Assembly: GCA_030682655.1 (NCBI GenBank)
Contig: JAUXNU010000187.1
Location: 1 to 64,000 of the forward strand
From: Actinomycetota bacterium
GTDB taxonomy: Bacteria > Actinomycetota > Coriobacteriia > Anaerosomatales > JAUXNU01
Reading direction: 5' to 3'
Length of the DNA stretch: 64,000 nt
Position numbers and translations under genes: made by a program
Shown: positions 33,330 through 41,567 of the stretch, piece after piece
How positions within the stretch are numbered: position 1 is the first letter of the stretch
Layout: each line of letters begins with the position of its first letter
The notes under the pieces: model-generated
The model's input: the letters and a program-made list of their open reading frames with translations, nothing else
The model's database searches: none
Told to the model about the DNA's origin: nothing

Positions 33330-33767
33330 TCACGCACGTTGTCGATGGAACCGCCCGTACGTCGCCCCCAGTGGAATCGCAAAGATCACAAGCATCGCCG
33401 CGTTCAAGATCGCGTTCTGCCAGAAGCCGGACCACAGCGAGAACGCCGTGTCCGGAACGAACCAGGCAATCAGCGATGCGGTGATCATGTTCCAGGCCGC
33501 CGTCTCCATCCGGCGAAACGGGCCGTGGAGCACGAACAGCAACAAGACCGCCCATCCAACCATGACCGATCCCATGACCGCGCCCATGAAAGCCGTGTAG
33601 GCTGCTTCGTCAGCGTTGAGGGCAGCTGCCCCGCGAGGCGCGAAGTACAGCGACTCGAACACGTTCTGCATTGGGCCGGCAAGCAACACGAGGACCAGGC
33701 CGAACGCGAGAACCACCACGGCGGCGGCCACCAGCCAACGCCCCCAGAAGTCCATGCTGTGTTCCAT
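33330..33767 (-). CDS. four-TM membrane protein, unknown function
   Basis: 145 residues with four predicted TM helices (about 8-28, 55-78, 87-107, 115-135) and a short extracytoplasmic loop after the first. No family is recognised. The ATG at 33767 is placed by GGAGGGTGC; an upstream extension is rejected. It stands alone between the ABC transporter and the Flp pilin region. Confidence 0.6.
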   Translation of the reverse strand: MEHSMDFWGRWLVAAAVVVLAFGLVLVLLAGPMQNVFESLYFAPRGAAALNADEAAYTAFMGAVMGSVMVGWAVLLLFVLHGPFRRMETAAWNMITASLIAWFVPDTAFSLWSGFWQNAILNAAMLVIFAIPLGATYGRFHRQRA

Positions 33768-34007
33768 GCACCCTCCAATCGCGCCAGACCGCGTACGTGG
33801 CTCCCGAAGCGCAACGCTCCACAAGTCAGCATATTCCTGTAACCGACTCCTATCCGATGAAACGGATGTTCGCGGTCAAGGGGGGTCGACCGGAGGACTC
33901 CATCGTCCAATCGTAGGAAAGGGGTCTGAAAACGCGCCGTGCCGACCCGTATCACCTGCGATGCGGGGTAACATGACTTCGTGGCACTGGGAAAGGAGCC
34001 GTGGGCC

Positions 34008-34175
34008 ATGCGTGCAAGAAGATGGCTTCGAACCGCTATCGCGAGCGAGCGTGGCGCGACAGCCGTCGAGTACGCAATCATGGCGTCGCTCATAGGTGCC
34101 GTGGTGGCCGGCATCGTGCTCACAATCGGCCAGCACGTCCTGAGGATGTTCGGTCTGCTCGATGGCGCATTCTAG
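34008..34175 (+). CDS. Flp/Fap-type pilin
   Basis: 55 residues. The class III prepilin motif is clear: after a basic leader, cleavage Gly16 is followed by ATAVEY with Glu at +5, then one hydrophobic helix (about 22-45) and a short polar end. The size and motif are typical of Flp pilins assembled by Tad systems. The ATG at 34008 follows AAAGGAG by 9 bases. No TadV peptidase, CpaF ATPase or TadB/C gene lies in this window, so the machinery must be elsewhere or absent. Confidence 0.88.
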   Translation: MRARRWLRTAIASERGATAVEYAIMASLIGAVVAGIVLTIGQHVLRMFGLLDGAF

Positions 34176-34222
34176 TCGTTGAAGCCCGTCAGCCCTGAAC
34201 ATCGGCTATGCAAGCGACTCCA

Positions 34223-34591
34223 TCAGTCCTTGCCCACGAGCTTACGAACGAGCTTGACCAGGGTGGCCCCTTCAAACGGCTTGGTGTAGTACTCGTCGAT
34301 GTTTGCGGCCCCCGGCACCGCCTGCTCGCCGACACCGAGCGCTGTGAGCATGAGGATTGGGATGTGCCGGGTCTCCGGATTCCCCTTCAGTCGACTCGCG
34401 ACCTCCCTGCCGTCCATCCCCGGCATCATCACGTCGAGGACTACAACGTCCGGGGACTCGCTCGCCACCTTCTCGAGCGCCTCCTCGCCACAATTCGCCG
34501 TCACAACGTCGAAGCCAGCGTTTGTGAGTTTGACTTTCGCCAGGTTCGCGATGGCCGGCTCGTCATCTACGACCAGCACCTTCTTCGCCAC
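34223..34591 (-). CDS. CheY-like single-domain response regulator
   Basis: 122 residues, one receiver domain only. Acidic pocket DDE (residues 9-11), phospho-Asp in VVLDVMMPGMDG (about 53), Thr in MLTAL and Lys in YYTKPF (about 104) are all present, so it should be phosphorylatable. There is no output domain. It follows the VanW, seven-TM, coiled-coil and kinase-like genes on the same strand, with a 226-bp gap. It could serve that kinase-like protein or a distant one. Confidence 0.9.
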   Translation of the reverse strand: MAKKVLVVDDEPAIANLAKVKLTNAGFDVVTANCGEEALEKVASESPDVVVLDVMMPGMDGREVASRLKGNPETRHIPILMLTALGVGEQAVPGAANIDEYYTKPFEGATLVKLVRKLVGKD

Positions 34592-34817
34592 AGGGCACCC
34601 CCCAATGCTCCCGCCGGGACACGATGGCCACCGGCTCCTTCACTTCTTGTGAATGAAGGAGAACTGTAACGCCAGCATATCACCCGGAGGACACAAACTT
34701 GGAACGAGAATCCTCGGTGGACGGCAGATTCTCGATACCCGTGTCCGCAGCTACCGAAGCCGCCTCAACATGGGCCGTGCATTGCCTGACTCAGCTGCGG
34801 CACGAGCCCGGGACAAT

Positions 34818-35657
34818 CTACTCCGTGCTTGGTGGCAGGAACGGTTCATACATCATTCGCGCGCTATTCGCGGCTACCAACTCCTCCCGGGTGTCACCTG
34901 CCGTATGTGTCTCGATCCGCCATAGCTCGTTGTGCCGAACGTGGACGCCAGGCCCCTCGTGAGTCACGCGATGTCCTCGCTCCTCGATTCGAAACCGATG
35001 CCGTATGGGCGCTGGCGCCGTCCACTCTCCGACAAGGTCCGTTTCCGTGAGCCTGATGGACAGCCTATGTCGCACCGGCGTGTCGTTCTGAATCTGCAGA
35101 TCCAGGACCGGCCATGCACAAGTTGCCCCGCTGCCGAACGGTTGAGTGCGCCCCACGTCCGGAAACACATCGTAGCTATGCTTCCAGCGTTCAACGACCG
35201 ACAGTGGTGTGTGCAACGTCATCCAATACAGCAGATTGGTCATCTGGCACAGCCCGCCGCCAACGCCAACAGCGATACGTCCGTGTTTGAGAACCATGCC
35301 GTCCACGAACCCACGGCGGCGAGAGGGTTTCCCGACCTCCCGCCAGAACGAAAGCCGCATGCCGGGTTCAAGGACGATTCCGTCCAGCCGCTCCGCAGCG
35401 ATGCGCAGGTTCACGACCTTGTTGCGCTGCAGCCGCTCGTCCAGTCCAGACAGCGAACGGTAGAGAGGTGTCGAGTGCCCTGCGATGATGTACCCACCGG
35501 GGTTCGAGCCGCGATGGACGGCGAAGTTGAGTTCGCGGTGACGCCAGTGAATCTCGCGGCGGACGCGACGAACCGACGGACCAAGGATAACCCGCGCGAC
35601 TGCCAGCGCCCCGACCCTCACGTCCACTTGCGAAGCTCCGAATGTCCCTCTGGTCAC
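34818..35657 (-). CDS. VanW-family protein
   Basis: 279 residues. The VanW domain spans about 70-200, with RIAAERLDGIVLEPGMRLSFWREVGKPSRRRGFVDG and the conserved VGGGLCQMTNLLYW. It is named after a gene in some vancomycin-resistance clusters, but VanW itself is not needed for resistance and its biochemical role is unknown. No other van genes are present. The short (20-bp) gap to the seven-TM gene suggests co-transcription. Confidence 0.82.
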   Translation of the reverse strand: MTRGTFGASQVDVRVGALAVARVILGPSVRRVRREIHWRHRELNFAVHRGSNPGGYIIAGHSTPLYRSLSGLDERLQRNKVVNLRIAAERLDGIVLEPGMRLSFWREVGKPSRRRGFVDGMVLKHGRIAVGVGGGLCQMTNLLYWMTLHTPLSVVERWKHSYDVFPDVGRTQPFGSGATCAWPVLDLQIQNDTPVRHRLSIRLTETDLVGEWTAPAPIRHRFRIEERGHRVTHEGPGVHVRHNELWRIETHTAGDTREELVAANSARMMYEPFLPPSTE

Positions 35658-35677
35658 GACTCCCCCAGGCGCCTCGG

Positions 35678-36433
35678 TCAGCCCAAAGCCGGATCCGCGC
35701 CCCGCTCACCATCTCTGCGGGCCCTGATCGCCTGCGCGCCCTTCTCAAGCGTGCTCGCCATGAGGAAGCCCGCGAGCAGGATCGCGCTGGCAACCATCTC
35801 GGCAGGATACAGCCCGGCGGTCGTCCCCACACGCGCCATCGAGCCCGCTCCCGCGATGAGCAGCGTGCCCAGGAATATCAGCACGTTTGCCCATGCGCGG
35901 TAGCGATACGCCTTCTTTGGCCAGAACTTGAAGACCGACCAGGCGGACCCGCCGAGCAACAGCAACGATCCAGGGATGTTGAAGGGCAGCGACATGAGCC
36001 GCGGGAACGACCCGCTCGCCCCGAGCGCCGTGCCGCCGACCGTGATGCCGGCGACAAGGTTCTCGGTGACGAGCTGCGTCGTGAACGTCCCGTAGAGGAA
36101 GATCGCCAGACACACCAGGTTGAACGCGAGGTACGCATCGCCCCAGATGCGCTTCTTGGTGATCAGGTACAGCGTCCCGTTGCCAAGGAACCCGACGAGT
36201 GACGCGGCGAGCACGATGTAGACACGATAGACGGTCGCGTTCCACCCGCCGCCGTACTCCGAGACAGCCTCGAAGACCGCAGCAAGGGCGTAGAACAGGA
36301 ATCCGATCGCCCACATGAGCTGGTGCGGCTTGCGACGCTTTAGCCACTGCGCGACGAGCAGCGCGACGTACACGAACCCGAGCGCCGCCGTCATGGCCGG
36401 CCAGATCCAGCTCGACCAGAACTCCGCGTCCAT
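35678..36433 (-). CDS. seven-TM membrane protein, unknown function
   Basis: 251 residues with seven evenly spaced TM helices and very short loops; the C-terminus is a charged tail rich in Arg and Glu. The topology resembles sensory 7TM proteins, but no conserved signature is recognised. The ATG at 36433 has GGGAG six bases upstream and is preferred to the ATG at 36439. It lies 50 bp after the coiled-coil gene and 20 bp before vanW on the same strand. Confidence 0.6.
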   Translation of the reverse strand: MDAEFWSSWIWPAMTAALGFVYVALLVAQWLKRRKPHQLMWAIGFLFYALAAVFEAVSEYGGGWNATVYRVYIVLAASLVGFLGNGTLYLITKKRIWGDAYLAFNLVCLAIFLYGTFTTQLVTENLVAGITVGGTALGASGSFPRLMSLPFNIPGSLLLLGGSAWSVFKFWPKKAYRYRAWANVLIFLGTLLIAGAGSMARVGTTAGLYPAEMVASAILLAGFLMASTLEKGAQAIRARRDGERGADPALG

Positions 36434-36483
36434 GCGCATCTCCCATCGTCGTGCCCGACCGCACCGGCCGGGATAGCCTCGGC

Positions 36484-37452
36484 CTAGTCCGTCAATGCCT
36501 TGAGGTCGGCGTCTGCCTCAGCAGCCTTGTCCCGTGCGTCGAAGTACTTGTCGGTCGCCTCGCCCGCCATCGAGTCGTACGTGGTCGCAACGACGTCCGA
36601 CGGCGGCCCGGGCAGCCTCTTCGCGCGCTCGGCGAGTTTCTTCTCGGCTTCGTTGAACTTGTCGCTGTAGCTGTTCGCTTCTGCGGTCTTGCCGGCAAGG
36701 TACGTGTCGTCAGCCTTGACCGAAAGCGCTATCGAGGCGAGCTTGGAATCGACATAGTCGATGTAGGGCTGCATGTCGGCTTCGGGAAGCGCGGCCTGAA
36801 CGATCTTGAGCTGCGCCTTCGCGGCGCCCAGCTTGTCCTGGGCCTGCTTGCTCAGCTTCTTGGCGTTCTCTACAGCATTCTTGTTGAGCTTGTTGTACTG
36901 CGCGACGGCGTCATCAGAGAGTTTCTCCGCATCCACGATGAGCGTCCAGGTTTCGGCTGCAGGGCCGACTGCACCTGCCGCCTTCACTGTTGCTTTCAGG
37001 ATCGGCAGCGCGAGTTCGAGCATCTCCATGCGCGCAGACGCCGAGGCCCGAAGTGCCCTGGCGCGTGGCTGGTTCTCCTCGGCCAGATCGGGAAGCGCCT
37101 CATCGATGAGCATGACCGCCCTGTCTAGATCCGCCGCCGCGCCCGGGGCGTCGGTCGCGAGCTGCGAAGCCAGGCCTCCGCTCGCCGCGTCGATCTCCGA
37201 ACGCACGACCTCGTCGGTGTCGAGCACGACTTGGTCGGCATTCTCCACCAGCTTCGTCGCCTCGGCCAGCTTGCTGTCGGCCTCGCCGCGCGCGGTGAGC
37301 GTCCGGTACCCTATCATCCCTCCCACGCCAAGGACGACGAGCGCGAGCACGATGAGGCCCCACACCAGCCAGCGACGGCGACTCCGACGCTTCGGGCGGG
37401 GCTGCTCGGCGGGCTGCTGCGGAGCCGCTTCCTGGGTAGTCTCCTCGGTCAT
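36484..37452 (-). CDS. membrane-anchored coiled-coil protein next to the kinase-like gene
   Basis: 322 residues. A Pro/Gln/Arg-rich N-terminus and one TM (about 28-49) precede an almost entirely helical, Ala/Lys/Asp-rich extracytoplasmic domain (about 50-322), probably a long coiled-coil or helical bundle. No family is recognised. The ATG at 37452 overlaps the stop of the kinase-like gene (ATGA). Position makes it a candidate extracellular sensor or partner for that protein. Confidence 0.6.
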   Translation of the reverse strand: MTEETTQEAAPQQPAEQPRPKRRSRRRWLVWGLIVLALVVLGVGGMIGYRTLTARGEADSKLAEATKLVENADQVVLDTDEVVRSEIDAASGGLASQLATDAPGAAADLDRAVMLIDEALPDLAEENQPRARALRASASARMEMLELALPILKATVKAAGAVGPAAETWTLIVDAEKLSDDAVAQYNKLNKNAVENAKKLSKQAQDKLGAAKAQLKIVQAALPEADMQPYIDYVDSKLASIALSVKADDTYLAGKTAEANSYSDKFNEAEKKLAERAKRLPGPPSDVVATTYDSMAGEATDKYFDARDKAAEADADLKALTD

Positions 37453-38972
37453 GCTGGTCCTCCCTTGTAGTGGGCAAGCGGCAGACTGATGGTGAATGTG
37501 CTGCCGTGTCCCGGCGTGCTTGCTGCGCTCACCGAACCGCCGTGAGCCTCCACGATCATCCTTGTGAGGTAGAGCCCGATGCCGGCGCCCGGATACTCTC
37601 TATTGATGCCCATGTCCGTCCGGTAGAACGGCTCGAAGACGTTCGGCAGTTCGGCGGGCTCGATCCCGATGCCGACATCGCTCACTTCGATGGTCGCCAT
37701 GCCGTCGCGCGGGCCGACGGTGACCGCCACATCCCCACCATGAGAGTACTTGACCGCGTTGGACAACAGGTGGGTGAGGGCTTGCGTCATGCGCCGGCGG
37801 TCCAGCGGGAGCGCGCCCAGGCTCGAGTCGAAGTCGATCACGAACCGGCGGGAAGTCGCTCCGTCCTCGAAGTGTGCTACAAGATCGGCAACCATGCCTG
37901 TGAGGTCGACCGGCTCAACTTCGATCTCAAGTCGGTTGTCGTGGAGCTCGGACACGAGCACGAGCTCGTCGACGAGCTTAGCCATCGCGCTCGCACGCTC
38001 CTCCAGACCCTTGATCGTCCGGGAGCGGCGGATAGGGTCATCCAGGATCTCGGGGCGAGCGAGCAGCTGGGCGAACCCGGTGAGCGCGGTGAGCGGGCCC
38101 TTGAGCTCCTGAGACACAACAGAGACGAAGTCCTCCTTCATGCGGTCCCGGCCGATTCTCTGATCGAGTTGGTGGGCAAGCGACAGCACCCCGGACGGAT
38201 TTCCGTCGGCATCGCTCGTTGGAATGATGGTCACCTGCTGGATGAACGTGGATCCATCCCGGCGCAGCGCCACCGACTGCCGCGAGACCACTCGGCCCAC
38301 GGAGGCGATGCTCCTCAAGTCCTGGATCGCACGCAGCCGCATGTCCTCCGGAACGTGAGGCATCGTCCGCCCAACGACCTCCGAGAGCGGCCATCCATAC
38401 AGGTACTCGGCTCCCCCGTTCCACTGCAGCACGTGCCCGTCGAGGTCGATGGCCTTGATCGCCTCCGAGGAGTGCTCGATCACCCGCTCGAGCAGGCCGT
38501 CGGCGCCCTGGAGGCTCGCGACCCTGTGGGCCAGCTGCTCGCACTCTCGAAGTGCCGCTACCGATGAGCCGACCTTCGCACCCAAGAAGGCCAGTACCGC
38601 GTCGCCGGGTATGCCAGCCTCTTCCGCTAAGATCGCGACTCCCAAGCCGTAGGTGATGCCCTTGGCAGTCCAGGGGATGACAAGCACGACCGGTCCATCA
38701 AAGGGCGGCCTTGCGCCCTCGATCCGGGTCACGACCTGCTGCTCCGCCGCCACGCGAAGTCCCTCGATCTCCCCGACCACTACGGGTGCGGGTATGCCGC
38801 TTCCCATAGGCGCGCTCGCTCGAATCCTCAGCACGACACCGTCGAGAGTGCCCGCGTAGACCCTCGTCGCGGCCAGGGCATCACGAAGCCCGGTCGCGGT
38901 GCGTTCGAGAACGGACGTCTCGGATGCTTGCGCTTCGGCAGCTGTAAGGTTCTGTGCCCTGTTGTCGCCCAA
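37449..38972 (-). CDS. PAS histidine-kinase-like protein lacking the phosphoacceptor His
   Basis: 507 residues. A GAF-like N-terminal domain (about 15-150), a PAS domain (about 170-280, with WNGGAEYLYGW), then HisKA and HATPase regions. The ATPase N box (LLSNAVKYS), G1 (VSDVGIGIEP) and G2 (GAGIGLYL) are intact. The HisKA motif, however, reads VSQELKGPLT: codon CAG encodes Gln288 where the phosphorylated His should be. It may bind ATP without autophosphorylating. No TM is predicted. The TTG at 38972 is chosen for GGAGG eight bases upstream; ATG 39002 is an alternative. The coiled-coil gene overlaps its end. Confidence 0.8.
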   Translation of the reverse strand: MGDNRAQNLTAAEAQASETSVLERTATGLRDALAATRVYAGTLDGVVLRIRASAPMGSGIPAPVVVGEIEGLRVAAEQQVVTRIEGARPPFDGPVVLVIPWTAKGITYGLGVAILAEEAGIPGDAVLAFLGAKVGSSVAALRECEQLAHRVASLQGADGLLERVIEHSSEAIKAIDLDGHVLQWNGGAEYLYGWPLSEVVGRTMPHVPEDMRLRAIQDLRSIASVGRVVSRQSVALRRDGSTFIQQVTIIPTSDADGNPSGVLSLAHQLDQRIGRDRMKEDFVSVVSQELKGPLTALTGFAQLLARPEILDDPIRRSRTIKGLEERASAMAKLVDELVLVSELHDNRLEIEVEPVDLTGMVADLVAHFEDGATSRRFVIDFDSSLGALPLDRRRMTQALTHLLSNAVKYSHGGDVAVTVGPRDGMATIEVSDVGIGIEPAELPNVFEPFYRTDMGINREYPGAGIGLYLTRMIVEAHGGSVSAASTPGHGSTFTISLPLAHYKGGPA

Positions 38973-39123
38973 GTGAGGTTCCTCCACATCCCTGTATATC
39001 ATCGCGTCACTTTCCGAGAAACCCGCTTTCCTTGGCATGCAGATTGCTTTCGGTAGCCCTGAGAGCCATGCGACCCGCCCTCTCCTCCCCCCTCAGGGGC
39101 GGACCCCGCGGGCTCGATTTGAA

Positions 39124-39160
39124 CGAGGCGCGTCCCCCCACGCGCCTCGTTTCCTTCTGT
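39124..39160 (+). terminator. rho-independent terminator with no known upstream gene
   Basis: Hairpin CGAGGCGCG (39124-39132) / CGCGCCTCG (39141-39149), loop TCCCCCCA, then TTTCCTTCT. It is on the plus strand inside the 256-bp gap between divergent genes, so it would end a plus-strand transcript arising within or just before this gap. No coding frame is evident upstream. Confidence 0.5.
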
Positions 39161-39228
39161 CCGGACTCCTCCTGGCTCCATTGCGGCATTCACCGCTTAT
39201 GCGGGACTGGCTCCTCGGCTAGAATCGG

Positions 39229-40224
39229 ATGACGACCCGGACCGGGAGCATGCCCGTGGCAGACGCCGCAGAACGACTCGTCAACCTTGCCCTGTACCTC
39301 GCTGCCGCACGGGAGCCGGTGAGTGCTGCGCGCGTACGGGCGGACGTCGAGGGCTACCCTGCCGATCAGGACGCCGAGGCCTTCCTGCGCATGTTCGAAC
39401 GCGACAAGGACGAGCTGCGCGCAGCGGGCCTGGCAATCCAGGCAGACCCGGAGGGACGGTATCTGCTCGACACCGACCAAACGTACTCGGCCGAGGTGGA
39501 GCTGTCCGCGGCGGAGTTTGCCGCCGTTCGCGCGGCTGTAGCAGCGCTGGCCGAGGACCCCGGGTTCCCGTTCGCCGCAGACCTGCGCCTCGCGCTTGCC
39601 AAGATCGTGACAGCCGGGGATGCGCCCGGCGCACCTGCGCGCGCACGTCTCGCCGACGAGATGCCGGAGCAGCAGGGTCGCGTCGTCGCCGACCTGGCAA
39701 TAGCACTGTCCTCGTCGAAGCGCGTGACCTTCACGTACACGAACTCCCTCGCGCGCACCGCTGCCCGGGAGGTTGAGCCGCTGGGGCTGTTCGCCCGCGA
39801 AGGCCGCTGGTATCTCGTCGCTCGTGATACCGCAGCCGACGATATACGCACGTTCGCCCTCGCGCGCATGGCCGACGTGAGCGTGAATACGTCGCGCCCC
39901 AAGTCCCCGGATTTCGAACGTCCGGCCGATTTCGACGTGAGCTCCTATATACGCCTACCGTTCCAATTCGGCACCGATTCTGTCTCTGCCGCCGTACGCT
40001 TCGGATCTGACACGGCCTGGCGAGCGCCTGGGCTAGCAGCCGGTCAAGGCAGGCTCGTTCCGCAGCCGGACGGCTCGGTACTCTGGAGTATCCAGGCTCG
40101 CGACGGCCGTCGGCTCCAGCGCTGGGTCGTCGAGAATGGCCCGGGGATCGCACTTGAGGCGCCTGCGTCCCTTGCCGGGGACGCGCAAGCACGTCTCCGA
40201 GAGGTGGCGAGCCTTCATGGCTAG
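39229..40224 (+). CDS. PafB-like WYL-domain transcriptional regulator
   Basis: 331 residues. N-terminal winged-HTH (about 10-75), a linker, and a WYL domain (about 155-240, with GRWYLVARD and RTFALARM) followed by the WCX C-terminal extension. In mycobacteria PafB and PafC form a DNA-damage-responsive activator that switches on with ssDNA. The next gene, overlapping by 8 bp, encodes a second WYL protein, as in the pafBC operon. The start is uncertain: ATG 39229 or 39250, neither with a good ribosome site; TAGAAT at 39220-39225 may give a leaderless mRNA. Confidence 0.8.
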   Translation: MTTRTGSMPVADAAERLVNLALYLAAAREPVSAARVRADVEGYPADQDAEAFLRMFERDKDELRAAGLAIQADPEGRYLLDTDQTYSAEVELSAAEFAAVRAAVAALAEDPGFPFAADLRLALAKIVTAGDAPGAPARARLADEMPEQQGRVVADLAIALSSSKRVTFTYTNSLARTAAREVEPLGLFAREGRWYLVARDTAADDIRTFALARMADVSVNTSRPKSPDFERPADFDVSSYIRLPFQFGTDSVSAAVRFGSDTAWRAPGLAAGQGRLVPQPDGSVLWSIQARDGRRLQRWVVENGPGIALEAPASLAGDAQARLREVASLHG

Positions 40225-41167
40225 GGGCTCCTCGGCCGATCGTGCACGCCGTTTGCTCGCGCTCCTGCGCCATCTCACCCCCGGCCAGTCGATACCTCTC
40301 GCAAGGCTCGCCGCCCTGATCGGCGCCTCTCCGGATGAGATCGCCGACGACATCGAGGTGCTGTCGCTTTGCGGCGTCGCCCCCTACATGCCCGACGACC
40401 TCATCGCGGTCTACGTCGAGGACGGCGAGGCGCACGTGTGGGCCCCGCTGCCGGCGCTCGATCGGGCCGTGCGACTCTCCGCGAGCGAGGCGCGGGCCCT
40501 CGCCGCGGCTCTCCAGGCCGCCGGTTTCTCTCCCGACGACCCGCTCACCTCCCGGCTTCTGGCCGCCTCATCGACCGGCTTCGATGCCGAGGAGCTCGCG
40601 CACCTTGTGCGTTCGGCGGTGTCCCAGGGTCAGGGCGGCGTGTACTCCACGCTCGCGCTGGCCGTGGAACGCGGCGATGTCGTCCGCATCACATACCGCT
40701 CGACCGGTTCCGAGACCGAGACGGAGCGAGATATCGAGCCGCTCTCGATGCTCAACGATCGCGGCGCATGGTACGTTTCCGCACGTTGCCGCCGTGCCGG
40801 CGCCCTGCGCACCTTCCGCCTCGATCGAATCCACACCGCATCGTCCACCGACGAGCACTTCGAGCGACCGCGCGACGCGAAGGCCTCGTCCTTGGCGTTC
40901 GTCCCAGACGGTCTCCCAGTCGCGACCTTGCGCTTCGCGTCCGCCAAGGAGTTCTCCGCCCGCGACTGGCCTGGCGCCCGCGTGATCGCCGCGGACAGCG
41001 ACTCCGCGACCGTCGAAGTCCCCTTCGGCGGCACCGCCTGGATCGCGCGGATGGTGGCCGCACGCCTCGGCGCGGTCGAAGTCCTCGGCCCGCCCGAGAT
41101 CCGCGCAGCAGTCCGCGAGGTCGCCCTCCACGAAGCCGATGCGCTGGCACTCGCCACCAAGCCCTGA
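40217..41167 (+). CDS. PafC-like WYL-domain transcriptional regulator
   Basis: 316 residues with the same layout as its partner: N-terminal HTH (about 8-65), WYL domain (about 150-235, with GAWYVSARCRR and RTFRLDRI) and C-terminal extension. The ATG at 40217 lies 8 bp before the end of the pafB-like gene with GAGGTGG upstream, indicating translational coupling. Together they probably form a heterodimeric DNA-damage regulator; the nearby dinG- and addAB-like genes are possible targets (inference). Confidence 0.8.
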   Translation: MARGSSADRARRLLALLRHLTPGQSIPLARLAALIGASPDEIADDIEVLSLCGVAPYMPDDLIAVYVEDGEAHVWAPLPALDRAVRLSASEARALAAALQAAGFSPDDPLTSRLLAASSTGFDAEELAHLVRSAVSQGQGGVYSTLALAVERGDVVRITYRSTGSETETERDIEPLSMLNDRGAWYVSARCRRAGALRTFRLDRIHTASSTDEHFERPRDAKASSLAFVPDGLPVATLRFASAKEFSARDWPGARVIAADSDSATVEVPFGGTAWIARMVAARLGAVEVLGPPEIRAAVREVALHEADALALATKP

Positions 41168-41189
41168 CCCCTGACCGCATGGAGGCACA

Positions 41190-41567
41190 ATGCCGCTCGT
41201 TCGCATCGACATCATCGGCCCCAAGCCGCCCGAGTATCGCCGTGCCCTGCTCGCAGGCGCGCGCGATGCGGTCGTCTCGGCACTCGGCGTGCCTTCGCAG
41301 CGTGTGACGGTCCGCCTGCTCGAGACACCCGCCGAGGACGTGTACCTGCACGAATGCCGCACGGAGTTCTTCACCCATGTCGAGGTGCTTCTATATGAGG
41401 GGCGCACTCCCGAGCAGAAGACCGGGCTCGTGGCCGCGCTGCGCGACCACTTCGCCAAGGACCCCGGTATCAAGCCGTGCGAGGTGGCCGTCGGCTTCTG
41501 CGACGCATCGACGGTAGACCTGGACGTGCTTCCCGGCGAGGCCACAGTGCGCCCGTCGATCCACTAG
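41190..41567 (+). CDS. tautomerase-superfamily protein
   Basis: 125 residues. The N-terminus MPLVRIDIIG places Pro as residue 1 after Met removal, the catalytic base of 4-oxalocrotonate tautomerase/MIF-superfamily enzymes. The length corresponds to two beta-alpha-beta units, between 4-OT (about 62) and larger members. Substrate unknown. An AGGCACA site precedes the ATG. It converges with the dinG-like gene, overlapping its last 4 bp. Confidence 0.75.
   Translation: MPLVRIDIIGPKPPEYRRALLAGARDAVVSALGVPSQRVTVRLLETPAEDVYLHECRTEFFTHVEVLLYEGRTPEQKTGLVAALRDHFAKDPGIKPCEVAVGFCDASTVDLDVLPGEATVRPSIH

Noticed and set aside
33879-33938. 19-codon reading frame in the gap before the Flp pilin gene
   Set aside because: Too short to support, no ribosome site, and could be chance; not conserved as far as can be judged.
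34653-34962. Short plus-strand frames overlapping the vanW 3' end, one with a GGAGG site before TTG 34699
   Set aside because: Overlap a well-supported gene on the other strand, have no family resemblance and atypical composition.
34818-35657. Glycopeptide resistance cluster suggested by VanW and Ddl
   Set aside because: No vanH, vanX or D-lactate ligase is present; the Ddl keeps the Tyr typical of D-Ala-D-Ala enzymes, and the genes lie 16 kb apart.
39090-39175. Possible selenocysteine-type tRNA on the minus strand (loop TTCAAAT with a 4-bp stem)
   Set aside because: No acceptor, D-arm or T-arm can be built around it; the hairpin is better explained as a terminator on the plus strand.
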